Source: Acidithiobacillus sp. AMEEHan
Lineage (GTDB): Bacteria > Pseudomonadota > Gammaproteobacteria > Acidithiobacillales > Acidithiobacillaceae
NCBI RefSeq assembly: GCF_030996345.1
Contig: NZ_CP118747.1
Location: 1,734,001 to 1,798,000, forward strand
DNA length: 64,000 bases
Direction: 5' to 3'
Shown: positions 16,945 to 24,631 of the stretch, piece after piece
Layout of the letters: every line of letters begins with the position of its first letter
Position numbering within the stretch: position 1 is the stretch's first letter
Made by a program: the position numbers and the translations under genes
The notes under the pieces: generated by a model
Databases searched by the model: none
What the model was told of the DNA's origin: nothing
Seen by the model: only the letters and a program-made list of their open reading frames with translations

Positions 16945-18759
16945 CTAGGATCGGAGCTCCTCGGTGATTTCGAGGAATTCCTGGTGAAAATCCTCCGAAT
17001 TGCGTGAACTATCGCCGCTGAGCCGCAATTGATGGGCAGCCGTCTGGCGAATCCACAGGCGTTTACGCGGCACGTAGAAGAGAATGAAGATTCCGCCCAC
17101 CAGCAGAAAACACGCGCCATAGACAATCTGCATTCCGGGGTATTTGGTCATTTCGAGTCCTGCCGACCAACGCAGGTCAAGATGATGCAGGGTTACCAGA
17201 AAGGGAAGGGGATAGTCATGCAGGCTGTGCAGTGCAATCAGGCTCGCCCGCAGAAAATTGGATCGTTCCTGCGCCGTGAGTTGAATGTCATGCGCTGCAG
17301 CGACCTGCTTTAGGGTTTGCCGGAAAACTGTTGCACTCGCATTGGCGCCCTGCGCGGCGGCATTCTCCAACGCGCCTAGGTAGTCCAGGAAAAGGCCTGC
17401 ACCGCCCTTGGGACCCTCGGGAATGGCCAGATATTGTTCTGCGCCACTTCTCTGAGGATGGTAGGCAAGCAGCAAAAAGCTCTCTCCATGACGCTTCAGA
17501 GGCCACAAATAACTCTTGTAGATCCAGTTTTCGCCAGTTTTGCGATCGGTAACCCGGTAGCGGACGATGGGACCGACATTGATCATACTGTGTCCTGGAC
17601 GCTCTGCCAGTCCCAGATCCTTGCGCGGAATGGTGTTGTTGACTTTCAGTTTCTCGATGGTCAGCTCGTAGTTACCGGAGCCGGCACGCAGCTTTTGGCC
17701 AACGCGTACGGCGAAGCTATTGGCTGGCAATTCAGGATCGAGCAGGGAATGACTCTGGAATTGGAGTAACGAGCGACCGTCGTTATACGAAGTTTGATAG
17801 ATACTGACACCGTCGTAGGTCAGTGGATGATTGGGATAGGCGATGCCGGAATGGAGCAATTTTCCGTGCGCGTTGTATAGGGTGATACGGGAGATGAAGC
17901 TTTTGGCGATGCCATTGCGGTAGTGGGTGATGGTGAAATGATCGAGATGGACGGTGAAAGGAAGGCGTTGCACCAGAAAACCATCACCAATCAGCTCGAA
18001 CATTGCGTTCACGCTTTGTCCTACGGGAATGCTGATGATGCCACGGAAGGCGCTGTTGTTGGCAGGAAGCCAATCTTTTTGGGGAATTTTGGATAGGGGT
18101 AACGCAAAATTGGTTAGCGGCGTAATGGAGCCCAGCCACTCCCGGATCTTCAGTGGTAAATTTGCGTTGTATAGTGCTCCGGCGCAGAACAGAATGATGG
18201 CGAAATGGGTAAAAATATAACCGAGACGATAGAATCTGCCTTTCTGTGCCAGGATGATTTTCTTTCCATCCGGTCCTGCAAGTGCATGGGTGCGATATCC
18301 TCTCTCCCGCAAGATGGCCAGCTCTTGATCCAGGGAACCACTGCTCGATGCTGCACGGATTTCTGCCTGTTCTGGACGACTGGCGAGAAATTTGTGGCTG
18401 GAGAGTCGCTTGGGCAGCGCCATGTCGCGCAGCATGGTGGGCGTATTGCGGGTAATGCAGGATGCCGTCGACAGCACCAGAAAAGCCACCAGGCCGATAT
18501 ACCAACCACAACGATAGACATCATACAGATCGAGGTCAGCGAATACGCGGTACCAGAATGGGCCAAACTGTGCGACGTACTGGTGGTAGCTCACCTGCTG
18601 GGCAAGAATGGTACCGATGATTGACGCGATAGCGACGAAGAGCAGCAGGTGAACCGCCAGACGCATGGAAACCAGCGCCTGCCAGACAAGGCGGGCGCTG
18701 GCGCTCCAATGGCGTCGTGCGAGCGGCTCAGGAAGCGAGGGGCTGTGCTCGATCGCCAT
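16945..18759 (-). CDS. resB: System II cytochrome c maturation protein ResB/Ccs1
   Basis: A 604-residue membrane protein. Three spans near the N-terminus (MRLAVHLLLFVAIASIIGTI, residues 32-51, is the first), a large periplasmic domain with DGVSIYQTSYNDG, and a last span (about 545-565, IVYGACFLLVGGIFILFYVP) before a cytoplasmic tail. With CcsA it forms the System II haem ligation complex. It overlaps the upstream membrane cytochrome gene by 32 bases and is followed 22 bases later by soxX, so all are likely one transcript. Confidence 0.9.
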   Translation of the reverse strand: MAIEHSPSLPEPLARRHWSASARLVWQALVSMRLAVHLLLFVAIASIIGTILAQQVSYHQYVAQFGPFWYRVFADLDLYDVYRCGWYIGLVAFLVLSTASCITRNTPTMLRDMALPKRLSSHKFLASRPEQAEIRAASSSGSLDQELAILRERGYRTHALAGPDGKKIILAQKGRFYRLGYIFTHFAIILFCAGALYNANLPLKIREWLGSITPLTNFALPLSKIPQKDWLPANNSAFRGIISIPVGQSVNAMFELIGDGFLVQRLPFTVHLDHFTITHYRNGIAKSFISRITLYNAHGKLLHSGIAYPNHPLTYDGVSIYQTSYNDGRSLLQFQSHSLLDPELPANSFAVRVGQKLRAGSGNYELTIEKLKVNNTIPRKDLGLAERPGHSMINVGPIVRYRVTDRKTGENWIYKSYLWPLKRHGESFLLLAYHPQRSGAEQYLAIPEGPKGGAGLFLDYLGALENAAAQGANASATVFRQTLKQVAAAHDIQLTAQERSNFLRASLIALHSLHDYPLPFLVTLHHLDLRWSAGLEMTKYPGMQIVYGACFLLVGGIFILFYVPRKRLWIRQTAAHQLRLSGDSSRNSEDFHQEFLEITEELRS

Positions 18760-19474
18760 GGTCGGAACTCTTCAATATCCAGATCTGATAGAGGCTAATG
18801 GCCATTCCAATCAGTACCACAGGGCAAGAGAAAATGCCGCCGATCAAAACCAGCCAGACAAAATCCGGACTTTGTTTGGTCAGGAACCAGCCGGCGAAAT
18901 CGATAAAAAATGCCAGGAAGGGAATGGCAATGAAAAAGACTTTCACTCCCTTGGAGCTGCGCGTGCGCGCAAAGATCCAGCCAGCAATCCAGAAGATCAC
19001 GCCTAGGGTGGTCAAATGAATCATGCCATTCATCAGCATAGCGGAGTAGGGCATCCCCATATCGACCTTGGCCTGCTTTTTCAACAAATCGAAACTGCCA
19101 ATGTTAGGCATACCAATGCTGTGACATTTCAGACACGAGGCGTTGATCAACGGGCGTACGTTTTTCTCGTAATCCGTGCGACTTTCACCATTGGCGATCC
19201 AGTGATTGACCGCTGACAGCATTTTTGGTTTTTCTGCAGCGGGGACTTGGGCCATGGACATCATCGCTGGCAACATGGTCTGCAGTTTGCTGGAACTGCG
19301 GTTGCCATAGTAGTGGACGACCAGGTCCTGCAGCGAAATCCCGGGCTTGCCATCGGCGCCGTGGATCACGAAGTAGGTATAGGCCTCTGCGGACAGGAGG
19401 CCCAGGCCGACCAGAAAGATGAAACCCGTATATAGCAGTTTTTCGATGAAGGGCAGATCGGGCAGGAGTTTCAT
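18728..19474 (-). CDS. Membrane-bound c-type cytochrome of unknown function
   Basis: A 248-residue protein with one N-terminal span (about 13-33), a periplasmic segment with one haem site CLKCH (Cys114, Cys117, His118), and about three C-terminal spans (about 149-167, 175-193, 206-228). Met122 and several other Met follow the haem site (SIGMPNIG, VDMGMPYSAM), giving possible axial ligands. I do not recognise a named family. It starts 12 bases after soxB ends and overlaps resB by 32 bases. The haem and position suggest it passes electrons from Sox enzymes into the membrane, but that is inference. Confidence 0.75.
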   Translation of the reverse strand: MKLLPDLPFIEKLLYTGFIFLVGLGLLSAEAYTYFVIHGADGKPGISLQDLVVHYYGNRSSSKLQTMLPAMMSMAQVPAAEKPKMLSAVNHWIANGESRTDYEKNVRPLINASCLKCHSIGMPNIGSFDLLKKQAKVDMGMPYSAMLMNGMIHLTTLGVIFWIAGWIFARTRSSKGVKVFFIAIPFLAFFIDFAGWFLTKQSPDFVWLVLIGGIFSCPVVLIGMAISLYQIWILKSSDHGDRAQPLAS

Positions 19475-19486
19475 GGATCGACACCC

Positions 19487-21223
19487 TCAGAGATCATATT
19501 CCTTGGGGAAGGCGATACCAGGATTGCCACGCATATTTTTGGTCAGCACGGGCAGGTCGCGATGGTCGACACGGACGGTTTTCTGGTCCTTCAGCCATTT
19601 CGCGAAAATATCCCAGACCGGTGTCCCCTCAACCTTTTGCATGGCCGCCCAGCCAGCAACCTTGTATTTTTTGCTCGCGTGCACCAGCTTGCCGCCGACC
19701 CGCAGGTCGCTGATGCGTTTGTTGATGGTTTCCGAGGGATCGAAAGTATACTGGATGTTTCCTACCCGAATCATATCGCCACCCTGAATGTAATAGGGAT
19801 CGGGATTGAAAAGATTATCCGCCACCTGTTCCATGACGTTCTTCAGCTCGGCTCCGGTGTATTCGGTCACTGTCACCTGTGGATAGGTGATGGCGGTTTG
19901 CCCCATGACATCTTCCATGGTGATGGTTTCCCCTGGCAGTTTGGTGTAGCCCCAGCGGAAGCCCGGAGAGAAAGCTGCTTCGCAATCCATTTCTTCGCGC
20001 AGCGCATTACAGATCAACTGATCGAAGGTGCCGTTGAAATTGTCGCGACGGTAGAGCAGGCTCTCGGTGACGGCCATGGGTTCCGCCAGTTTCTCTGCAT
20101 AGGGTGCCCGGACCTTCGCGATGTAGTCGTCCATTTCTTTGTCTGCTGGAATCATGTTCGAAAGAATGGGTAAATAATGGAAACGCCAGCCTTTCAGCTT
20201 TCCCTTGCCCACATCGAGATCGAAACGCGCCAGGAATTTGCCATTGGTGCTGGTATTGATGATGATCGTCTTGTTGACCATTACCGGCTTCGGCCCCATG
20301 ATTTCATGCGTATGGCCGCCAAGAATGATATCGATGCCATTCACCTGGGAAGCCATCTTTTTATCGACATCTGCACCATTGTGCGAAAGTACGACCACCA
20401 CGTCCGCGTGATGTTTTTCTCGACATTCATCGACCATTTTTTGCATGTGCCCAGGATGAATGCCAAAAGACCATTTCGGAATGAAGTACGCAGGGTTGGC
20501 GATCGGCGTGAAGGGGAATGATTGTCCGATCACCGCCACTTTCACGCCATTGACCTCACGAATATCATAGGGATCGAACACCGGCTCATCCCAGGGGATG
20601 GTGAAGACGTTTTGCGAAAGAAATTTCGCCTTGAGTTTGTGTTTCAGTAAATACTCGACGCGGTCGGCACCGTAGGTAAATTCCCAGTGTCCGACGAAAT
20701 AGTCTTCCTTCAGTAGATTTTGCGCGCCGACCATGTCCTCGCCGCGCGTCCACAGACTGGTTGCTGAGCCCTGCCAAGCATCGCCGCCATCAAAGAGCAG
20801 GGTACGATCGGCGCCGACCTGCTCGCGGTAGCGCTTCACCAGGGTGGCGATGTGCGAATAACCGCCGATTTTCCCATATTTGTGGGCCAAGGTATCGAAG
20901 TCCAGACAGGACAGGGCATACCCTTCTGGAGTCCCCGCCTTGATGCCGTAATAGTCAAGTTTGTAATTGCCCACCAGATGTGGCGTCACCCCCCATTCAT
21001 GCTGCTTGCGGGTGCCGATATTGGTGCCCGGTTCGCGCCACCAAACCGGAAGCAGCTGGGCATGGGTATCGGTGATGTGAAGCAGGGTGACATTGCCGTA
21101 CTTGGGGATGTCGTAGGGATCACTTCCGCTTCCCCAACTCGAAGCCAGCGCCGAAGGCGCGAGAAAACCACTGGCACCGGCAATACCCATGATGGCCATA
21201 AAATCTCTGCGGCTGATATTCAT
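19487..21223 (-). CDS. soxB: SoxB, thiosulfohydrolase
   Basis: Dimanganese enzyme that removes the terminal sulfone as sulfate from SoxY-bound intermediates. 578 residues, of the 5'-nucleotidase superfamily. It has a twin-arginine signal (SRRDFMAIMGIAGASGF), then metal motifs HITDTHAQ (Asp52, His54), FDGGDAWQGS (Asp148), LSHNGADVDK and GGHTHE. Length and motifs agree with characterised SoxB. A GAGGAG site is about 10 bases upstream of the ATG. First of the run soxB, membrane cytochrome, resB, soxX, soxA, ccsA. Its substrate carrier SoxYZ is not encoded here. Confidence 0.95.
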   Translation of the reverse strand: MNISRRDFMAIMGIAGASGFLAPSALASSWGSGSDPYDIPKYGNVTLLHITDTHAQLLPVWWREPGTNIGTRKQHEWGVTPHLVGNYKLDYYGIKAGTPEGYALSCLDFDTLAHKYGKIGGYSHIATLVKRYREQVGADRTLLFDGGDAWQGSATSLWTRGEDMVGAQNLLKEDYFVGHWEFTYGADRVEYLLKHKLKAKFLSQNVFTIPWDEPVFDPYDIREVNGVKVAVIGQSFPFTPIANPAYFIPKWSFGIHPGHMQKMVDECREKHHADVVVVLSHNGADVDKKMASQVNGIDIILGGHTHEIMGPKPVMVNKTIIINTSTNGKFLARFDLDVGKGKLKGWRFHYLPILSNMIPADKEMDDYIAKVRAPYAEKLAEPMAVTESLLYRRDNFNGTFDQLICNALREEMDCEAAFSPGFRWGYTKLPGETITMEDVMGQTAITYPQVTVTEYTGAELKNVMEQVADNLFNPDPYYIQGGDMIRVGNIQYTFDPSETINKRISDLRVGGKLVHASKKYKVAGWAAMQKVEGTPVWDIFAKWLKDQKTVRVDHRDLPVLTKNMRGNPGIAFPKEYDL

Positions 21224-21296
21224 CTCGAAAAAACTCCTCTTCTGTTTTGGGCAAAACCGCTGGCTTGAGCCAACGAACGCGATTTCTCAGGCCGCA

Positions 21297-21815
21297 TCAT
21301 GCGGCGGGTGCAACCCAGTCCGGGATTTTGTGCAACTCCCGAGACATGGGGATCTGCTGTAGGGCCTTGATGACACCACTGTCGACCGCTTTGGTGACCT
21401 TTTTGTTGGCGCTGGAGGTACCGGCGTAGGCGATGCGCTCGCCATAGACGATGTAACTGTCTTGCCCGCGCCCAAACACCGTCAGGTTAAGCGGGCAGGC
21501 AGCGGCACTCGGCCAGTAGGTATTGAGCAACTTGCTGAAATCGTAGGGGTTGCAAAAAACGATGGCGCGTGCGTCGGTAAAATGTACGGCATCAAAGTCA
21601 GGGATCTTGAGGGTTTTCTGCTGCCCTTCGATGAGCTTGAGAATGTTGAGCTTGAGGACGATCTTGTAGCCGGCAGCATGAAGACTGTTAGTGATTTCCG
21701 ACATCGTGCTGGCAATGGGGAGATCGACCTTCTCCACATACAGTGGAGCAGCGCAGGCCTGCGTCACGGTGAAAACCGTGAAAAAACCGAGTACGGCGGC
21801 GGTGATTCGCTTCAT
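21297..21815 (-). CDS. Exported DUF302 family protein
   Basis: A 172-residue protein with a signal peptide (MKRITAAVLGFFTVFTVTQA) followed by a DUF302-like domain (SEITNSLHAAGYKIV, then DFDAVHFTDARAIVFCNP and CPLNLTVFGRGQDSYI). The ATG at 21815 has GGAG 7 bases upstream; a TTG four codons earlier is less likely. It lies 73 bases upstream of soxB on the same strand, with a small GCCGCA/TGCGGC hairpin at its stop. Function of the family is unknown; two Cys in the mature protein could form a disulfide or bind a ligand. Confidence 0.7.
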   Translation of the reverse strand: MKRITAAVLGFFTVFTVTQACAAPLYVEKVDLPIASTMSEITNSLHAAGYKIVLKLNILKLIEGQQKTLKIPDFDAVHFTDARAIVFCNPYDFSKLLNTYWPSAAACPLNLTVFGRGQDSYIVYGERIAYAGTSSANKKVTKAVDSGVIKALQQIPMSRELHKIPDWVAPAA

Positions 21816-22032
21816 TAGAGACTCCAAATGTCATTGCATAAACATTGTAGCAATATGTATGCCGTAAAGATTGGCAGTCCAGGTGGAACCGGGCCGAATA
21901 CAGAAAGTCTCTGAAAATCAGAAGGGTGTTGGTAATCTGCGGGGCTTGGGAAGAGGGATGGCGCGGATGACGCCGTTGCAGCCGGCTATGGGATGGACCG
22001 AATGGAACAGTAGGGCGCTGTCGGGGAACAAT

Positions 22033-22052
22033 GGGGCCGACGAGGCGGCCCC
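22033..22052 (-). terminator. Possible terminator after the HiPIP gene
   Basis: A GC stem of seven bases (GGGGCCG with CGGCCCC) and a six-base loop, 8 bases beyond the HiPIP stop. There is no strong U tract, so the call is weak. Confidence 0.35.
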
Positions 22053-22059
22053 GACTTGC

Positions 22060-22350
22060 TCAAGCCTTGGGGACGTAGATGTCGCACCAGCCCTTGGGAT
22101 CGATTTTGCCAGCCACGGCCTTGCATTCGCCCATGGCCGTGGGCGTGGGACCAGGAATGAACAGCTTGCAGTTGCTGCACATTTCCGAACCTTTGGGTTT
22201 GTCGCGATAGTTGACTGCCGTCTTGGCCATTTTGTCGGCGGCCTCGGCGGGGCTGGTGAATACCAGGGGAGCGATCGTGGCGACGCCAACAAACAAGGCA
22301 CTTTTGCGCAACCAATCGCGGCGGTTCATTTTGGGGGTTTCTGCACTCAT
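22060..22350 (-). CDS. High-potential iron-sulfur protein (Iro/HiPIP)
   Basis: Small periplasmic electron carrier with one [4Fe-4S] cluster. 96 residues: a twin-arginine signal (NRRDWLRKSALFVG) and four cluster Cys, Cys58 and Cys61 (MCSNCKLF), Cys76 (GECKAV) and Cys89 (GWCDIY), in the HiPIP spacing. The mature part is only about 58 residues, like Iro of Acidithiobacillus. In this context it may accept electrons from sulfur compound oxidation. It is about 245 bases upstream of the DUF302 gene and probably a separate unit. An AAGGAG site precedes the ATG. Confidence 0.9.
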   Translation of the reverse strand: MSAETPKMNRRDWLRKSALFVGVATIAPLVFTSPAEAADKMAKTAVNYRDKPKGSEMCSNCKLFIPGPTPTAMGECKAVAGKIDPKGWCDIYVPKA

Positions 22351-22417
22351 GGCTACTCCTTTTGTGAGGGATGCTCTCCAACTATAGCCAAGTCGACAGC
22401 AATTTGTATACCGGTGG

Positions 22418-23245
22418 CTAAAGATAGCGTAACGATAGATCCAGGCTTTGCACGTTGCGCGTGATACTTCCTACGGACAGGTAGTCGACGCCCGTGGCGG
22501 CGACGGCGGTTACAGTCTCCAGCGAAATATTGCCCGAGGCTTCGAGGGGAATCCGTCTGGCGACCCGCGCCACGGCTTCGCGTAGGGCCGGCAGCGAGAA
22601 ATTGTCGAGGAGCACCATGTCGGCGCCCGCAGCGACGGCCTCGTCCAGTTGCTCGAGGGTCTCGACCTCGACCTCGACGCGGGTGAGCACCGGTGCCAGG
22701 GCGCGAGCACGGGCAACCGCCGGGGCGATCCCGCCAATGGCCGCCAGGTGATTTTCCTTGATGAGGATGCCGTCGAAGAGTCCGAGGCGGTGGTTATGAC
22801 CGCCACCAACGCGCACGGCATATTTTTGCGCCAAACGCAGACCGGGCAACGTTTTCCGGGTATCCAGCAGGCGCGTCGAGCTACCCTGCAGACGCTCGAC
22901 AAAGGCGCGGGTCTGGGTCGCGGTGGCGGACAGGAGTTGCAGAAAATTCAGTGCGCTGCGCTCCCCAGTGAGGAGCGCCCTGGCGGGGCCATGCAGGGTA
23001 CAAAGGACTTGCTCTGGAGCGATTTCTGCGCCTTCGGTAACCTGCCAATCTACCTGCAAATCAGCGCTGAGCTGGGCGAAGACCGCTTCGACATAGGGTT
23101 GACCGCAGAGCACCCCTGCTTCCCGACTGATGATCCGCGCCTGTAATTCTTGCCGTGGTGCGATGAGTGCCGCGCTCAAGTCGCCGCTGCCTAGATCTTC
23201 CGCCAAGGCGTGTCGTACCGATTCCGTGATGTCAGCCGGAAGCAT
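22418..23245 (-). CDS. nadC: Nicotinate-nucleotide pyrophosphorylase (carboxylating)
   Basis: Makes nicotinate mononucleotide from quinolinate and PRPP in NAD synthesis. The 275-residue protein has GERSALNFLQLLSATAT, LLDTRKTLPGLR, KYAVRVGGGHNHR, LFDGILIKENH and VDYLSVGSIT, all standard NadC motifs. AGGAGG stands 4-5 bases before the ATG and lies inside the end of nhaA (14-base overlap). Confidence 0.95.
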   Translation of the reverse strand: MLPADITESVRHALAEDLGSGDLSAALIAPRQELQARIISREAGVLCGQPYVEAVFAQLSADLQVDWQVTEGAEIAPEQVLCTLHGPARALLTGERSALNFLQLLSATATQTRAFVERLQGSSTRLLDTRKTLPGLRLAQKYAVRVGGGHNHRLGLFDGILIKENHLAAIGGIAPAVARARALAPVLTRVEVEVETLEQLDEAVAAGADMVLLDNFSLPALREAVARVARRIPLEASGNISLETVTAVAATGVDYLSVGSITRNVQSLDLSLRYL

Positions 23246-24610
23246 TTTCCCTCCTGGTGCTCGCTACCCATAGCCAGAGAAGACCGATGATTCCCGCCAG
23301 CAACGAGGCAGTCAAAATTCCGACCTTGGCCTCTTCCCGCATTTCCGGTTGCGTAAAAGCCAATTGGCTGATGAACAGTGACATAGTAAAGCCGATGCCG
23401 CCGAGCCAAGCTGCCCCCAACAGGTGTCGCCAGGCAACACCTTGCGGCAGCTTGGCGATGTGCAGACACACCGCTAGCCAACTGGCAAGAGAGATGCCGA
23501 CGAATTTGCCCACCACCAAACCGAGCACGATGCCCAAGGTCACGGTGCTCCACAGCATTCCCCCGTTCACCTGAGAAAAATCGATCCCGGCATTGGCAAG
23601 GGCAAAGACGGGTAGCACCCCAAAGCTTACCCAGGGACCGAGGCCATGCTCCAGGCGTTGCTGCGGGGAAATCATCTCCCGGCTCTGCTGGTGCAATTGC
23701 TCCGCGAGCCGGCTGAGCTTGGGGTTGATCAATGGGTCGAAGGTCTCTTCCTCGCGGAGCAGCCGGCCCAGATTTTCTTCCTGCTCGTGCAGGGTAGCGC
23801 GTAATTGCGTTGGGCTCACCCGCCCGCGTGCCGGCAGCGTCATCGCCAGCAGGATGCCGGCGACCGCAGCGTGTACGCCAGATACCAGCAAAAAATACCA
23901 GAGCAATATTCCCAACAGGAGATAGGGGAGGGGACGGCGAATACCCCCTGGTTGAGCAGCAGGAGAACGAGGAAAATCCCCCCAGCCACGGCCAGCGCCC
24001 ATGCGTCGATGTGGGAGGTATAGAATATGGCGATGACGAGCACCGCGCCCAGATCATCGACAATGGCCAGGGCCGTCAGGAAGATGATGAGATTACGCGG
24101 CACGCGCCAGGCCAGCAGCACCAGAATGCCGACGGCAAAGGCGATGTCCGTCGCCATGGGGATACCCCAACCGGCATAGGCCGGGCCAGTCCCATTCAGG
24201 ACGGAGTAGAGCAGGGCGGGAACCAGCATGCCCCCCGCAGCAGCCACGATGGGCAAAATGGCATCACTGATTTTGGCCAGTTCCCCCACCAACAATTCGC
24301 GCTTGAGCTCCAGGCCGACCACGAAGAAAAAAATCGCCATCAGCGCATCATTGACCCATTCCTGCAGGTCATGATCGAGGCTCCAGTCGGCTAAGTGCAG
24401 ACTGAAATGCTGATGCCAGAAATGGTGATAGGCATCATGCAGGGTGGAATTGCTGAGGATCAAGGTTAGTACCGTGACACCGATGAGAACCATGCCGCCG
24501 GCGGTCGCGCGGCGCAGGAATTGCTCAAACGGCGTCAGTACCTTGCCGAAGAGGAGCTCCAGCGGGTAAGGACGTTCCTGTGGAAAGCTCGTGGGGCGCT
24601 CAGACTGCAT
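23232..24610 (-). pseudogene. nhaA: Na+/H+ antiporter NhaA, frameshifted at a C5 (G5 on the coding strand) run
   Basis: The first frame gives the N-terminal two thirds, with VNDALMAIFFFVVGLELKRE and PMATDIAFAVGIL (the DD motif follows in ALAIVDDLGAVLVIA). The second frame gives the rest, GGIRRPLPYLLLGI through GGIGFTMSLFISQLAF. The break is at 23944-23948; adding one G restores LLLNQGGIRRPLPY and a protein of about 459 residues. The span is 1,379 bases, one short of a multiple of three. Otherwise no stops or decay, so a sequencing error is at least as likely as real inactivation. It would exchange Na+ for H+ in the inner membrane. Confidence 0.88.
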
Positions 24611-24631
24611 GGCCGAAATGCGGACGCCTTT

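Noticed and set aside
23232-24610. Two separate genes for the two halves of NhaA
   Set aside because: Neither half is a known independent protein, the second half has no ribosome site, and one added G gives a normal NhaA.
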